Translations under genes and position numbers: made by a program | Assembly (NCBI RefSeq): GCF_014333585.1 | Contig: NZ_JACSCW010000008.1 | Location: 1-64,000 of the forward strand | Direction: 5' to 3' | Source of the DNA: Hymenobacter sp. BT188 | GTDB lineage: Bacteria; Bacteroidota; Bacteroidia; Cytophagales; Hymenobacteraceae | Length of the DNA: 64,000 bases | Notes under the pieces: generated by a model | The model's database searches: none | What the model saw: the letters and a program-made list of their open reading frames with translations, nothing else | What the model was told of the DNA's origin: nothing | Shown here: positions 8,484-17,463 of the stretch, one piece after another | How positions within the stretch are numbered: the stretch's first letter is position 1 | Layout: each line of letters starts with the position of its first letter

Positions 8484-11400
8484 TTAGAATTTTGCATTAA
8501 GGCCAAAGGTGATCTGCCGCACAGATGGCGTCTGGTCGGCGTTGATCACATCCGAGGTTTCGGGATCTATACCCTTATACTGAGATCGGTATTTGGCAAA
8601 AATAAACGGCTGTTGAATGCTTGTGTACAGTCGTAAGCCACTGATTTTAAGCGCCTGATAAATACTTGGGGAGAAGTTGTAGCCGAAGTTGATGTTGCGC
8701 ACCTTCACGAAGGAACCATCGAAGTATTGTAGGGTAGAGCCATAGATAGGGTCTTCCTGGTTCGTGTTGGGCCGCGGGAACTCATTGGTGGGGTTTGAGG
8801 GCGTCCAGTAGTCGATATCTAAGTTATTATAGCGGCCCGCCAAGTGATTGAAGTTGGTGTGAAACTGGCTGCGAATCATATTGCCGATGCGGGCATACAC
8901 GAAAAACGATAAGTCGAAACCCTTGAATTCAAAACGGTTCGTGATACCGCCTGCCCACTTCGGAATGGTGCTGCCCAGAATCACGCGGTCATTCACCGCG
9001 TCGAGCCGGCCATCGCCGTTCTGGTCTTTTACCTTAATCTGGCCTGGCACCTGTCCAAATGCTTTAGCCGCGTCTTCTTCGCCCAACTGCCAGATGCCGA
9101 GCTTCTCGTAGTCGTAATACACCTGGAGCGGCTGCCCAATAAAGCGCTGATTGCCAATGTCGTCTGCCTTGCCATTGAACAGCTCGATAATGGCCTCGCG
9201 GTTGCGAGTGAACTGCACGTCCGTGGACCAGCGCAGGCCGTTGGCCGCATTCACGTTAACGGTAGTAAGCGTCAGTTCAATACCCCGGTTGCGGGTGTGC
9301 CCCACATTGCGCAGCACCCGGTCGAAGCCGTTGGAAATTGGCAATTGGTCAAAAAGCAACAAGTCGCGCGTATCGGCCTGATACACTTCCAGCGACCCAT
9401 AGAGCCGGCCTCGCCACAGACTGAAGTCTATGCCCACGTTGCCGGTAGTGGTGGTTTCCCACTTCAGATCGTCGTTGCCGAGCGTACCCACCCGGTAGCC
9501 GTAGGCCGGCGCCGTGCCAAAGGCGTAGGTCGTGCGGCCCAGCAGGCTTTGAGTCTGATAAGGGGTAATACCGGTGTTGCCAATGGCGCCGTAGCTGGCC
9601 CGCAGCTTCACCTGGTCGAGCCAGGAAATACCCTTGAGAAAAGCCTCGTCGCCGAGGTTCCAGCCCACGGCTACCGAGGGGAAGAAGCCATACTTATTAT
9701 TGGCTCCAAACCGCGACGAGCCGTCGTAGCGGCCAGTGAGGGTGAGTAAGTATTTCTCCTTGAAATCGTAGTTGATGCGGCCCATAAACGACTGGAGCAT
9801 CCAGGTACGCAGGTCGGTGCCGGGAGCGTTGAATGAGCCGGCCTGCCCTAGATTATAAAACTCCTGCGGCTCGGCCGATACAGCGTTCACATCGATAAAG
9901 GCCGATTCGTAGTTGTCGCGCTGAATGGAGTGCAGAGCGGTCAGTCCCACGTTGTGCACTTGGCCAAGCAGCTTATTGTACGTGACAATGTTCTCGAGCG
10001 TGTAATTGAAGCGCATCCCGTACTCGGTGCGGGCGGTGGGCGGGCCCAAACGCCGGGCATTGGTAAAGCGCCCTGTGAAGCGTCCAAAGCGCTCATTGGT
10101 CAGGTCAGGACCGAAATTAAGGCGGTATTTCAGCCCGTCCAGAATTTTCCACTCGCCGTAAATGCTGTTAAAGAGGCGCACGGTTTTGGTTTCGGCGATA
10201 TTGGCGCCGGATACCACTTCGGCGGCTGGGTTGGAGCGCAGGCCATCAGGCGTAGGCAGGAAAATAATATTGCCTTCATCATCATAGGGTTTCCCTAGGG
10301 GGTTTTCCTCCAACGCGCCGCCGTATGGACGGAAGCCCCGCGCCGTATAGGTACCGGTCGAACTACCGTCGAAGGCGGGGTTATTGACAGGGCTGTCAGC
10401 TCCGTTATTGATGCTGTATACTCCGAACGTGGAAGTGCCCACCCGAATACGGTCATTGATCTGGTGGTCGAGATTGACGCGGAATGTGTAGCGAGTAAAA
10501 TCCGTGGTCTTGATGATGCCCTTCTCTTGAAAGTAATTGGCTGAAATGGCAAACTGCGTCTTCTCGTTGCCACCCTGCACACCTACCTGATGGCTCTGAA
10601 TCGCGCCCGTCCGCAGCAGGTAGGCTTGGTAATCGGTGCTGCGGCCTTGCTCGATGCCTTCTAGCTCAACAGCAGTAAATAGCTTTCTGTCGGCCGCGGC
10701 GGGGTCACTGTCGTCGTAGGTACCCGCCGTCCGGCGCGATTCGCGCTTGTACTCCGCATATTGCCTCCCATCCATCACATCAACCCGCCCCAGCGCGTTC
10801 GAGAAGCCATAATAGCCATCGTAGCCTACCACGGATTTGCCGGATTTGCCGCGCTTGGTAGTTACCAGCACCACACCGTTTGCCCCCCGCGAGCCGTAAA
10901 TGCCAGTCGCGGAAGCATCTTTCAGCACTTCCAGCGAGGCGATATCCTGCGGGTTGATGTCGTCGATGCCGCCGGCCAGCGGAATGCCGTCGACTACATA
11001 CAGTGGGTCATTAGAGGCATTAATGGAGCGCCGCCCCCGAATGCGCACCGTCACGCCCCCGCCCGGCTGGCTACCCGACTGGATAACGTCGACGCCGGCG
11101 GCCCGGCCTTGCAGGGCTTGACGGGCGTTAGAAACCGGTAATTCAGCAATCTCCTTAGAAGTAACAGACGAAATAGCGCCGGTGGTCTGGCTTTTTTTCT
11201 GGGTACCATAGCCTACCACCACCACGTCGGCCAGAGCTGTAGCGTCCTCGCGCAAGGTTACGTTGAACTGGCGCCGGTTACCAATCTCAATGGTTTGGGG
11301 AGCGTAGCCAATGTAGCTGAAGACCAAGGCAGTGGCACCGGGGGGCAATTTCAGTGAGAACTTGCCATCGGGGTCGGTACTGGTACCCGTAGTAGTGCCT

Positions 11401-11561
11401 TTCACCTGTACCGTGACACCGGGCAAACTGCCTCCTTTCTCCTCTATGACTGTACCGCTGATTTCGGTCTGCTGCGCCCACGCCTTATGGACTACACCAG
11501 CTAGCAGCGCAACTAAAAGAATAATCACCTGACACAAGTGACGACAGTAAAGTGTATTCAT
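8484..11561 (-). CDS. SusC/RagA-family TonB-dependent outer-membrane transporter
   Basis: 1025 residues. After a signal peptide ending near AWAQ comes a carboxypeptidase-like regulatory domain (ISGTVIEEKGGSLPGVTVQV, about residues 33-110), the SusC signature VVVVGYGTQKK, and the plug domain (ALQGRAAGVDVIQSG, VRIRGRRSI, YVVDGIPL, VLKDASATGIYGSRGANGV). A long 22-strand barrel follows, ending in FGLNAKF with a C-terminal aromatic. It imports oligosaccharides into the periplasm using TonB energy, as a complex with the SusD encoded next. A LacI-type operator sits about 184 bases upstream (11745-11756), suggesting sugar-induced control. It heads the cluster susC-susD-DUF1080-Gfo/Idh-DUF6807. Confidence 0.96.
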   Translation of the reverse strand: MNTLYCRHLCQVIILLVALLAGVVHKAWAQQTEISGTVIEEKGGSLPGVTVQVKGTTTGTSTDPDGKFSLKLPPGATALVFSYIGYAPQTIEIGNRRQFNVTLREDATALADVVVVGYGTQKKSQTTGAISSVTSKEIAELPVSNARQALQGRAAGVDVIQSGSQPGGGVTVRIRGRRSINASNDPLYVVDGIPLAGGIDDINPQDIASLEVLKDASATGIYGSRGANGVVLVTTKRGKSGKSVVGYDGYYGFSNALGRVDVMDGRQYAEYKRESRRTAGTYDDSDPAAADRKLFTAVELEGIEQGRSTDYQAYLLRTGAIQSHQVGVQGGNEKTQFAISANYFQEKGIIKTTDFTRYTFRVNLDHQINDRIRVGTSTFGVYSINNGADSPVNNPAFDGSSTGTYTARGFRPYGGALEENPLGKPYDDEGNIIFLPTPDGLRSNPAAEVVSGANIAETKTVRLFNSIYGEWKILDGLKYRLNFGPDLTNERFGRFTGRFTNARRLGPPTARTEYGMRFNYTLENIVTYNKLLGQVHNVGLTALHSIQRDNYESAFIDVNAVSAEPQEFYNLGQAGSFNAPGTDLRTWMLQSFMGRINYDFKEKYLLTLTGRYDGSSRFGANNKYGFFPSVAVGWNLGDEAFLKGISWLDQVKLRASYGAIGNTGITPYQTQSLLGRTTYAFGTAPAYGYRVGTLGNDDLKWETTTTGNVGIDFSLWRGRLYGSLEVYQADTRDLLLFDQLPISNGFDRVLRNVGHTRNRGIELTLTTVNVNAANGLRWSTDVQFTRNREAIIELFNGKADDIGNQRFIGQPLQVYYDYEKLGIWQLGEEDAAKAFGQVPGQIKVKDQNGDGRLDAVNDRVILGSTIPKWAGGITNRFEFKGFDLSFFVYARIGNMIRSQFHTNFNHLAGRYNNLDIDYWTPSNPTNEFPRPNTNQEDPIYGSTLQYFDGSFVKVRNINFGYNFSPSIYQALKISGLRLYTSIQQPFIFAKYRSQYKGIDPETSDVINADQTPSVRQITFGLNAKF

Positions 11562-12104
11562 CAGTCAAGGGTAAGTGGTGGGAGGGAAAGGAAAGAGGAA
11601 CTTAAGCCGAGGGCTTAGCTTACTCAAGAAACTAAGCAAGATCAGGTAAGGCAAATAGCTTAGTTTACAGGATACTATGGCGAATGTGCACTAAACGTAG
11701 AAAATTTAGTAGTTAATAAAAATATAATTGGTCTCTTTAATTGCGTAAACGTTTCCGTTACTTTTTACACGACTCCTTTTTATTTTAAAAAACTTTGTGA
11801 AATGTTGAATGAAGCTATCCTGCCTAGTTTTTACGGGGTGTAGGCAACGGCCTAATAAGTGAAAATACCGTAGCTTACCATTAATCGTAATTGCTTATAT
11901 TTCTGTTTATAGTCACATTTATCAAACTTCCTGCTGTCACAACTGGATACTTTCTATCGGCAGCTCTGCTCTAATCAAGCTCAAATTGGCACTGGAGCAA
12001 TAAACTTGTCGATTTAGTAGTGGACAGCTACCGCGCCTTGCGCCAAAACGGGGCTTGGTGCCGACTGCCGACACTACGAATACTTACTTTTTGCCCCCAA
12101 ACCC
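11562..12104. other. AT-rich divergent promoter region between susC and apbE
   Basis: About 540 bases of AT-rich sequence with no gene. It holds the LacI-type half-perfect palindrome at 11745-11756 and must carry the susC promoter (minus strand) and the apbE promoter (plus strand). Confidence 0.7.
11745..11756. promoter_or_regulatory. LacI-family operator upstream of susC (GTAAACGTTTCC)
   Basis: GTAAACGTTTCC keeps the AAACGTTT core and differs from the uxuA-side operator by one outer base. It lies upstream of the susC operon and is also upstream of divergent apbE. The shared GTAAACG half site suggests the same regulator as at 616-627. Confidence 0.65.
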
Positions 12105-13106
12105 ATGGTATTCGGCCTGTTTTCTCTTTTAATGCTGTGGGTGACCATGCCGGCTCCCCTTCAGGCTTTCCACCTGAGCGGCCACGCTCAGGGTACTACT
12201 TATGCTATTACTTACTATGCCCCCGATAGTGTCGTAACTAAGGAGCAAGTAACCCAACAGCTAACCGAAATTGACGCTTCACTCTCGCTATACCATCCTG
12301 GCTCCCTAATCAACCAGTTCAACGAAGCCCGACGCGGCGTGCTGGCCGACCGACATCTGAAGATAGTAGGCAGCGCGGCGCTGCGGGTTTACCAAGACAC
12401 GGATGGCCTCTTCGATGCCACAGTGGAGCCATTGGTGCAGGCCTGGGGCTTCGGGCCACAGGCCCCGCCAGCGGCCGCGCCGACGCCAGCAACTATCCGG
12501 GCGCTGCTGGCCCGCGTGGGCTCCGATAAGCTTCATTTGCGGGGCGACTCTTTAGTGAAGGACGTGCCTACTCTTCGACTCGACCTGAACGGTATTGCCC
12601 AGGGCTACACCGTAGATGTGTTGGCCGCGCTGCTGGAACGCCACTGCATCCGGGATTATCTGGTGGAGTTGGGGGGCGAAATTAGGGTGCGGGGCCGCAA
12701 ATGGCCGAGCGGCGAGCGGTGGCGCGTCGGCATTGAGCGACCCGATACCAGTGCCTTTGCCGCGCCCGCTTTGCAGCAAATCATTGACCTGACGACGGGC
12801 GCAATTACTACCTCCGGCAACTATCGTAAGTTCCGGCAGGTAGGGGGCGTGAAAAATGCTCACCTTATCAACCCCAAAACCGGCTATCCTTTCCAGAATG
12901 AAATGATCAGCGTTACCGTAATAGCCCGCGACGCGCTGACGGCCGACGCCTACGATAATGCCCTGATGGGCATGGACTTGGCAGGGGCTTTGGTATTTTT
13001 GCGTCAACATCCTGAATTACAGGTTTACCTGATTTATCAGCGCCCCAACGGGACTGCGGCCGATACCGCTACCTCCGGTTTTCAACGGTTACTTTTGAAC
13101 CCATGA
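12105..13106 (+). CDS. apbE: FAD:protein FMN transferase (ApbE family)
   Basis: 333 residues with an N-terminal hydrophobic signal (GLFSLLMLWVTMPAPLQAF), so it works outside the cytoplasm. ApbE transfers FMN from FAD to a Ser/Thr of target proteins. Visible family motifs are GHAQGTTYAITYY, DGLFDATVEPLVQAWGFG, LDLNGIAQGYTVD, LVELGGEIRVRG, TSGNYRKF, HLINPKTGYP and the metal-site segment DALTADAYDNALMGM. The stop overlaps the start of the next gene (ATGA at 13103-13106), so the two are translationally coupled. That downstream oxidoreductase holds a sequence resembling an ApbE target site, which makes it a candidate substrate. Normal targets (NqrC/RnfG or FMN-bind domain proteins) are not present in this window. 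Confidence 0.94.
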   Translation: MVFGLFSLLMLWVTMPAPLQAFHLSGHAQGTTYAITYYAPDSVVTKEQVTQQLTEIDASLSLYHPGSLINQFNEARRGVLADRHLKIVGSAALRVYQDTDGLFDATVEPLVQAWGFGPQAPPAAAPTPATIRALLARVGSDKLHLRGDSLVKDVPTLRLDLNGIAQGYTVDVLAALLERHCIRDYLVELGGEIRVRGRKWPSGERWRVGIERPDTSAFAAPALQQIIDLTTGAITTSGNYRKFRQVGGVKNAHLINPKTGYPFQNEMISVTVIARDALTADAYDNALMGMDLAGALVFLRQHPELQVYLIYQRPNGTAADTATSGFQRLLLNP

Positions 13107-14326
13107 CAAACTTCGCTAGAAGAGACTTTCTCCAAAAAACCGGCTTGCTAACCGGCGGCCTGCTGTTGCCCAACGGGCTGATTGACGTGTTTGCCACCGC
13201 ACCCATGGCCGATAAAATAAAGATCGGTATCATCGGCTGCGGCGACCGGGGCAAGGGCTTGCTGAAAATCCTGCAGGAGCTGCCAGATAAGTTTGAGGTG
13301 ATAGGGCTAGCCGATGAGCTGCCCTTTCGCCTGCGCGATGCGCGCAAGATAGATAAGGCCGGCAAAGGCAAGCTTTATGCTGATTATCGGGCCTTGCTCG
13401 ATGTGCGGGCGATAGAGGCCGTTATCATTGCCGTGCCCTTGCACCTCCACTTCGCAGTGGCCAAAGCTGCATTGCTAGCCGGCAAGCAGGTGTTTCTGGA
13501 AAAAACCATGACCTACGACATCCCACAGGCTCAAGAGCTGGTGCGGCTGGCTCAGCAGCGTCCCAATCAAACGCTGCAGGTGGGTCATCAGTACCGCTAC
13601 TCGCCGCTGTATTACCGGGTGAAGGAAATGATAGCCCAGGGCTACCTAGGCAAAGTAACCCAGATAGATTGCCGTTGGGATCGTAATGGTAGTTGGCGGC
13701 GTCCGCTGCCCGAGCCCGGCCTGGAGCGTCAGATCAACTGGCGCATGTATCGCGAATACTCGGGCGGGTTGGCCGCCGAGCTGCTTTCTCACCAAATGGA
13801 CTTTATCAATTGGGCATTCGACACTCACGCCGACGAGATAATGGGCACAGGTGGTATTGATTACTACAAAGATGGCCGTGAGACTTACGACAACGTGCAG
13901 GTGATGGTGCGCTACGCCCGCGAAGGCATGATCGGTAACTTCGGGGCCACCTGTGCCAACGCTCGCGATGGCTATCTATTTAAGCTCAAAGGCACAAAGG
14001 GCACCATCTCACTACTCATCGATGAGGGCATATATTACCCGGAGAAGGAAACGCTAAAGCAGTATGGAACGGTAGACGGAGTGACTGGTGCCACTAAAAT
14101 CACTTGGAATAAAGAGGGTGGTATTCCTATTACCACTGGTGCTGAACCGCTGAAAGATGGCTCTTGGTATGCGCTGAGCGACTTCTATCGGGCCATTAAG
14201 GAAAACAAAACCCCTGATTCTAATGTCCTGACCGGGGCGCGGACGGCCTGCACAGTGCACTTGGCTAATCAAGCTATTTACAATCATACCATTGAGAAGT
14301 GGCGACCAGAATACAGCTTCAGCTAA
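13103..14326 (+). CDS. Tat-exported Gfo/Idh/MocA oxidoreductase with flavinylation-like motif
   Basis: 407 residues. A twin-arginine signal (NFARRDFLQKTGLLTGGLLL) implies export of the folded enzyme. The Rossmann domain starts near residue 37 (KIGIIGCGDRGKGLL) with AVIIAVPLHLHFAVAKAALL and the EK-T variant of the EKP motif (VFLEKTMTYD); the C-terminal domain has LLSHQMDFINWAFD. Residues 325-334 read D-G-V-T-G-A-T-K-I-T, closely like the D-x-x-(S/T)-G-A-(S/T) site that ApbE flavinylates, with T331 as the candidate acceptor. The gene overlaps apbE by four bases. Family membership is certain; covalent FMN is a hypothesis, as this family is known for NAD(P) use. Confidence 0.9.
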   Translation: MTNFARRDFLQKTGLLTGGLLLPNGLIDVFATAPMADKIKIGIIGCGDRGKGLLKILQELPDKFEVIGLADELPFRLRDARKIDKAGKGKLYADYRALLDVRAIEAVIIAVPLHLHFAVAKAALLAGKQVFLEKTMTYDIPQAQELVRLAQQRPNQTLQVGHQYRYSPLYYRVKEMIAQGYLGKVTQIDCRWDRNGSWRRPLPEPGLERQINWRMYREYSGGLAAELLSHQMDFINWAFDTHADEIMGTGGIDYYKDGRETYDNVQVMVRYAREGMIGNFGATCANARDGYLFKLKGTKGTISLLIDEGIYYPEKETLKQYGTVDGVTGATKITWNKEGGIPITTGAEPLKDGSWYALSDFYRAIKENKTPDSNVLTGARTACTVHLANQAIYNHTIEKWRPEYSFS

Positions 14327-14438
14327 CCTGGTTTGTCAGCTGTTTTTAATAATAAAGCAGAAGGCGTACAGTAATAGCGTCAGAATACTGCCTCTGAAAA
14401 GGCTAGTTAATGTTAACACTACACCTCGCATCCACTTT

Positions 14439-15224
14439 ATGACAACTGCTGCTTACGACAACTCACTGACTGCTTCGATGAAGGCTGCACGCGTTTGGCG
14501 CTGGCTCGCGGCTCTGAGTATTCTGGGCAACATTGGCCTGAACTATTACAGCCAGGCTTATCCTTTCAATGGGCAAACCATGGGCGCTGTCTCGGCCCAG
14601 TATCCGACGCTTATCACGCCCGCAGGCTATGCCTTCAGTATCTGGGGGGCAATTTTCCTGGCCCTGACCATCTATGCCGTGTGGCAGCTGTTGCCCGCGC
14701 AGCGCCACAACTCTCTGCCCGATACCATTGCCGTGCCGCTCACGGTGGCTAGTCTGGCTACGGCTGCCTGGGTAGTGCTGTTTGCCTATGAGCTGATTGG
14801 GTTGAGCGTGCTAACCATGCTGGTCATTCTGGGTGCGCTCATTATCGTGTATGGCCGGGCACGGCGGCAAGTGCTGGCTGGTGAAGCTTCTGCGTGGGTG
14901 AGTGTGCCGTTTGCCTTGTATTTGGGCTGGATTTCGGTGGCTTCTGCAATTAATATTACCCTAGGCTTGCGCGACATGGGCTGGCAAACGCCTCTGAATG
15001 TGGCCGTGCTGCTCGCGTTTGGGCTGCTGGCGGTGGTAGTGGCGCTGGGACTTATAATAAGCCGGGCTTTTCGGGAAAGCGTGTATCCGCTGGTGCTTAC
15101 CTGGGCGCTGGTAGCCATATGGGTAGCGCAGCGCGCTGCTTACCCCGAGTTGGCCTGGGCGGCGCTTGTTGGGGCTGTACTGGTTGGTCTGGGGGGCGTT
15201 TTTCTGTCCCGAAGCCGTACATAG
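14439..15224 (+). CDS. TspO/MBR-like tryptophan-rich membrane protein
   Basis: 261 residues, almost all hydrophobic, with about eight predicted membrane spans. The order WRWLAALSILGNIGLNYYSQ, TPAGYAFSIWGAIFLALTIY, ALYLGWISVASAINI and WALVAIWVAQR is typical of the larger proteins annotated as tryptophan-rich sensory proteins, distant relatives of TspO. Some TspO relatives bind tetrapyrroles or sterols; the role here is unknown. The ATG at 14439 is preferred: the frame is open upstream but those residues overlap the end of the oxidoreductase gene and are not membrane-like. It has its own position between the sugar locus and tpiA and shows no clear operon partner. Confidence 0.8.
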   Translation: MTTAAYDNSLTASMKAARVWRWLAALSILGNIGLNYYSQAYPFNGQTMGAVSAQYPTLITPAGYAFSIWGAIFLALTIYAVWQLLPAQRHNSLPDTIAVPLTVASLATAAWVVLFAYELIGLSVLTMLVILGALIIVYGRARRQVLAGEASAWVSVPFALYLGWISVASAINITLGLRDMGWQTPLNVAVLLAFGLLAVVVALGLIISRAFRESVYPLVLTWALVAIWVAQRAAYPELAWAALVGAVLVGLGGVFLSRSRT

Positions 15225-15304
15225 CCACCGACACCAACCGCCATTGCCGATACTCCGCCTAACTTGCGGCTCCATCCATTCTCCCATCCACTTACCTTTC
15301 GCTT

Positions 15305-16069
15305 ATGCGCCAAAACCTCGTTGCCGGCAACTGGAAAATGAACATGACTTACCAAGACGGTCTGGCCCTGGTATCTGAAATCACAAATATGGTAGCCGAC
15401 GAGGTGACCAATTCTGAAGTCCAGATTGTGATTTGCCCCCCAGCCCCTTTTCTGTCGGCTATAGGTCGGCAATTGCCCCAAGGCAGCAATTTTCACCTCG
15501 GTGCCCAAAACTGCCATCAAAAGGAAAAAGGCGCTTATACCGGCGAGGTGTCGGCCAAAATGCTGGCTTCCGTGGGCTGCGAATATGTGATTTTGGGCCA
15601 CTCAGAGCGGCGTCAGTATTTCCGCGAAGACGATGAGCTACTAAGCCAGAAGCTGAAAGCCGCGCTGGCCGCTGGATTGAAGCCAATTTTCTGCGTGGGC
15701 GAAAGCCTGGATACGCGGGAAATGAACGAGACCAACGACTATATCGGTAAGCAGCTTCAGAATGGCTTGTTTCATCTGTCCAATGAAGAGTTTGAGCAGG
15801 TAGTTATTGCCTACGAGCCGATCTGGGCCATTGGCACGGGCAAAACCGCTACCAGCCAGCAAGCGCAGGAAGTGCACGCCTTCATCCGCGAGCAGATTGC
15901 CCGCGCTTACGACGCTAAAGCCGCCCTCGATACCACCATTCTCTACGGAGGCTCGGCCAATGCCCAAAATGCCCGCGAGCTGTTTTCCCAGCCCGACGTC
16001 GACGGCGGCCTTATCGGCGGCGCCTCCCTCAAATCGCGCGACTTCACCGAGATTATCAAGTCCTTCTAA
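15305..16069 (+). CDS. tpiA: Triosephosphate isomerase
   Basis: 254 residues, the normal length for TpiA. It interconverts dihydroxyacetone phosphate and glyceraldehyde 3-phosphate in glycolysis, in the cytoplasm. Visible motifs are AGNWKMN (catalytic Lys), LGHSERR (catalytic His), the active-site Glu and flexible loop AYEPIWAIGTGKTA, and the phosphate-binding GGSANAQN and GGLIGGASL. A small secreted-protein gene follows 78 bases on; a terminator stands after that gene, so the two may be co-transcribed. No irregularity seen. Confidence 0.98.
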   Translation: MRQNLVAGNWKMNMTYQDGLALVSEITNMVADEVTNSEVQIVICPPAPFLSAIGRQLPQGSNFHLGAQNCHQKEKGAYTGEVSAKMLASVGCEYVILGHSERRQYFREDDELLSQKLKAALAAGLKPIFCVGESLDTREMNETNDYIGKQLQNGLFHLSNEEFEQVVIAYEPIWAIGTGKTATSQQAQEVHAFIREQIARAYDAKAALDTTILYGGSANAQNARELFSQPDVDGGLIGGASLKSRDFTEIIKSF

Positions 16070-16147
16070 GAAGGAAAAGGCTCAGTCACCGAACCAAGGC
16101 AGACGATACAGTTGTCTGGCAAGCAGGTATATTTTTACTAAGAAATC

Positions 16148-16540
16148 ATGACGTTTTATCTGCTGCTAGTGAGTTGGCTAACGCTGGGCTGGGGAATGAA
16201 TTTTGCCCCCCAGCCGGCTCCAGCACCAACTTCGCCCCCCAGCTCGGCCCAATCCATTGAGCCATGCCGCATATACGGCAGCATCTATCTCGAAACCGAC
16301 CCGCGCCGCCGCAGCTACTGCTTCGCCACGATATATCTGGAGCCCGAAGAAGCCTTCGCCGATGTGCTGATATTCAAGGAGTCCAACAAGCTATTTGCCG
16401 ATAAAGCCGGCTTCTGGTACTTCACCATGGCCCGCGACTTCGCCGATTACGCCCTGTTTGTAACCGACAACCGCAACCTCGCCGACTTCAGCATTCACTA
16501 CACCGACGTGCGCTCATACGCCGGCTGCCGTAAGCAGTAG
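16148..16540 (+). CDS. Small exported DUF6150-like protein
   Basis: 130 residues with an N-terminal signal (TFYLLLVSWLTLGWGMNF), a Pro-rich stretch, then a compact domain from about residue 40: CRIYGSIYLE, FATIYLEPEEAFADVLIFKE, LFADKAGFWYFT, RDFADYALFV, LADFSIHYTDV and a closing YAGC. The repeated FAD/LAD strands and paired Cys at each end match the small DUF6150 family of Bacteroidota, whose function is not known. The two end cysteines may form a disulfide outside the cytoplasm. It is followed by a strong terminator. Confidence 0.75.
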   Translation: MTFYLLLVSWLTLGWGMNFAPQPAPAPTSPPSSAQSIEPCRIYGSIYLETDPRRRSYCFATIYLEPEEAFADVLIFKESNKLFADKAGFWYFTMARDFADYALFVTDNRNLADFSIHYTDVRSYAGCRKQ

Positions 16541-16560
16541 GAAACCCAGCTTATTAAGCC

Positions 16561-16602
16561 CAGCGCCCACCCAAAACATTTTGGGTGGGCGCTGTCTTTT
16601 TG
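16561..16602 (+). terminator. Rho-independent terminator after the DUF6150-like gene
   Basis: A 16-base perfect stem (16561-16576 with 16579-16594, starting CAGCGCCCACCC) with a 2-base loop is followed by TCTTTTTG. It ends the tpiA / DUF6150-like transcript. Confidence 0.9.
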
Positions 16603-16701
16603 CGCATTACGGTAAGCTGTACCTGGGCGGTTTGTGGTACCTTGTTAGCAAAATTATCTGCTGAAAAGGCAGTGCTTACCCACGTTTATACTTCTTATTA
16701 G

Positions 16702-17463
16702 ATGGAGCTAGAATTACGCGGTATTACCAAATCATTTGGGTCGAAAAAAGTCCTGAACGACGTTTCCTTCGCTGCGCAAACGGGGTGTTGTGTTGGCGTC
16801 TTGGGGCGCAACGGGGCCGGCAAAAGCACACTGTTCAACCTACTCACCAACGTACTATTGCCCAGCAGCGGCGAGCTGTTGCTGGATGGCGTACCACTGG
16901 GCGAAACGTTTCCAGTGGCCGTAAAGCGGCGCATGGGCGCGCTCATAAATCAGGGCTACTTGGTGGAAGAACTCACGCCCATTGAGTACTTGCAATTCGT
17001 AGCGCGCATTTACGAACTGCCCGACGCCATGACGCGCATTGAAAGTCTGCTGGCTCACCTGCTGGAAGACTACGATACCGTGCGTACCAAGCGGCTCAGC
17101 TCCTTTTCAACGGGCATGAAGCAGAAAGTGGCCGTAGCGTCCTGCCTGCTGCACCGCCCCGAGCTGCTTATCCTCGATGAGCCCTTCAACGGCCTCGATG
17201 TCTTCTCCGTCGAACGCATGCTCGCCTTGCTAAACAGCTACCGTCCGCAGGCCGTCACGTTTGTATCAACGCACAACCTGACGCATATCGAGAAGGTCGC
17301 TACTCACTTGCTTATTCTGGACGAGAGCGAAGTAAAGTATTGGGGCACGATGGAAGACTTTCTGCAAGGCCAGCAGGCCTACCTCAACGACGCGCTGCTT
17401 CAGCTGCTCCAACCCACCACTGCCTCTACCCAAGATCTGACATGGCTAACCAACCAACGCTAG
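16702..17463 (+). CDS. ABC transporter ATP-binding protein
   Basis: 253 residues, one ABC ATPase domain. Walker A is GRNGAGKST, the signature is SSFSTGMKQKVAVA (an STG variant of LSGGQ), and Walker B is LLILDEPFNGLD, with an H-loop His in FVSTHNLTHIEK. The order and the short length fit ATPases of export-type ABC-2 systems. The next gene, a multi-span membrane protein, starts 22 bases before this stop, so the two are translationally coupled and form one exporter. The substrate cannot be told from the sequence. Confidence 0.95.
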   Translation: MELELRGITKSFGSKKVLNDVSFAAQTGCCVGVLGRNGAGKSTLFNLLTNVLLPSSGELLLDGVPLGETFPVAVKRRMGALINQGYLVEELTPIEYLQFVARIYELPDAMTRIESLLAHLLEDYDTVRTKRLSSFSTGMKQKVAVASCLLHRPELLILDEPFNGLDVFSVERMLALLNSYRPQAVTFVSTHNLTHIEKVATHLLILDESEVKYWGTMEDFLQGQQAYLNDALLQLLQPTTASTQDLTWLTNQR

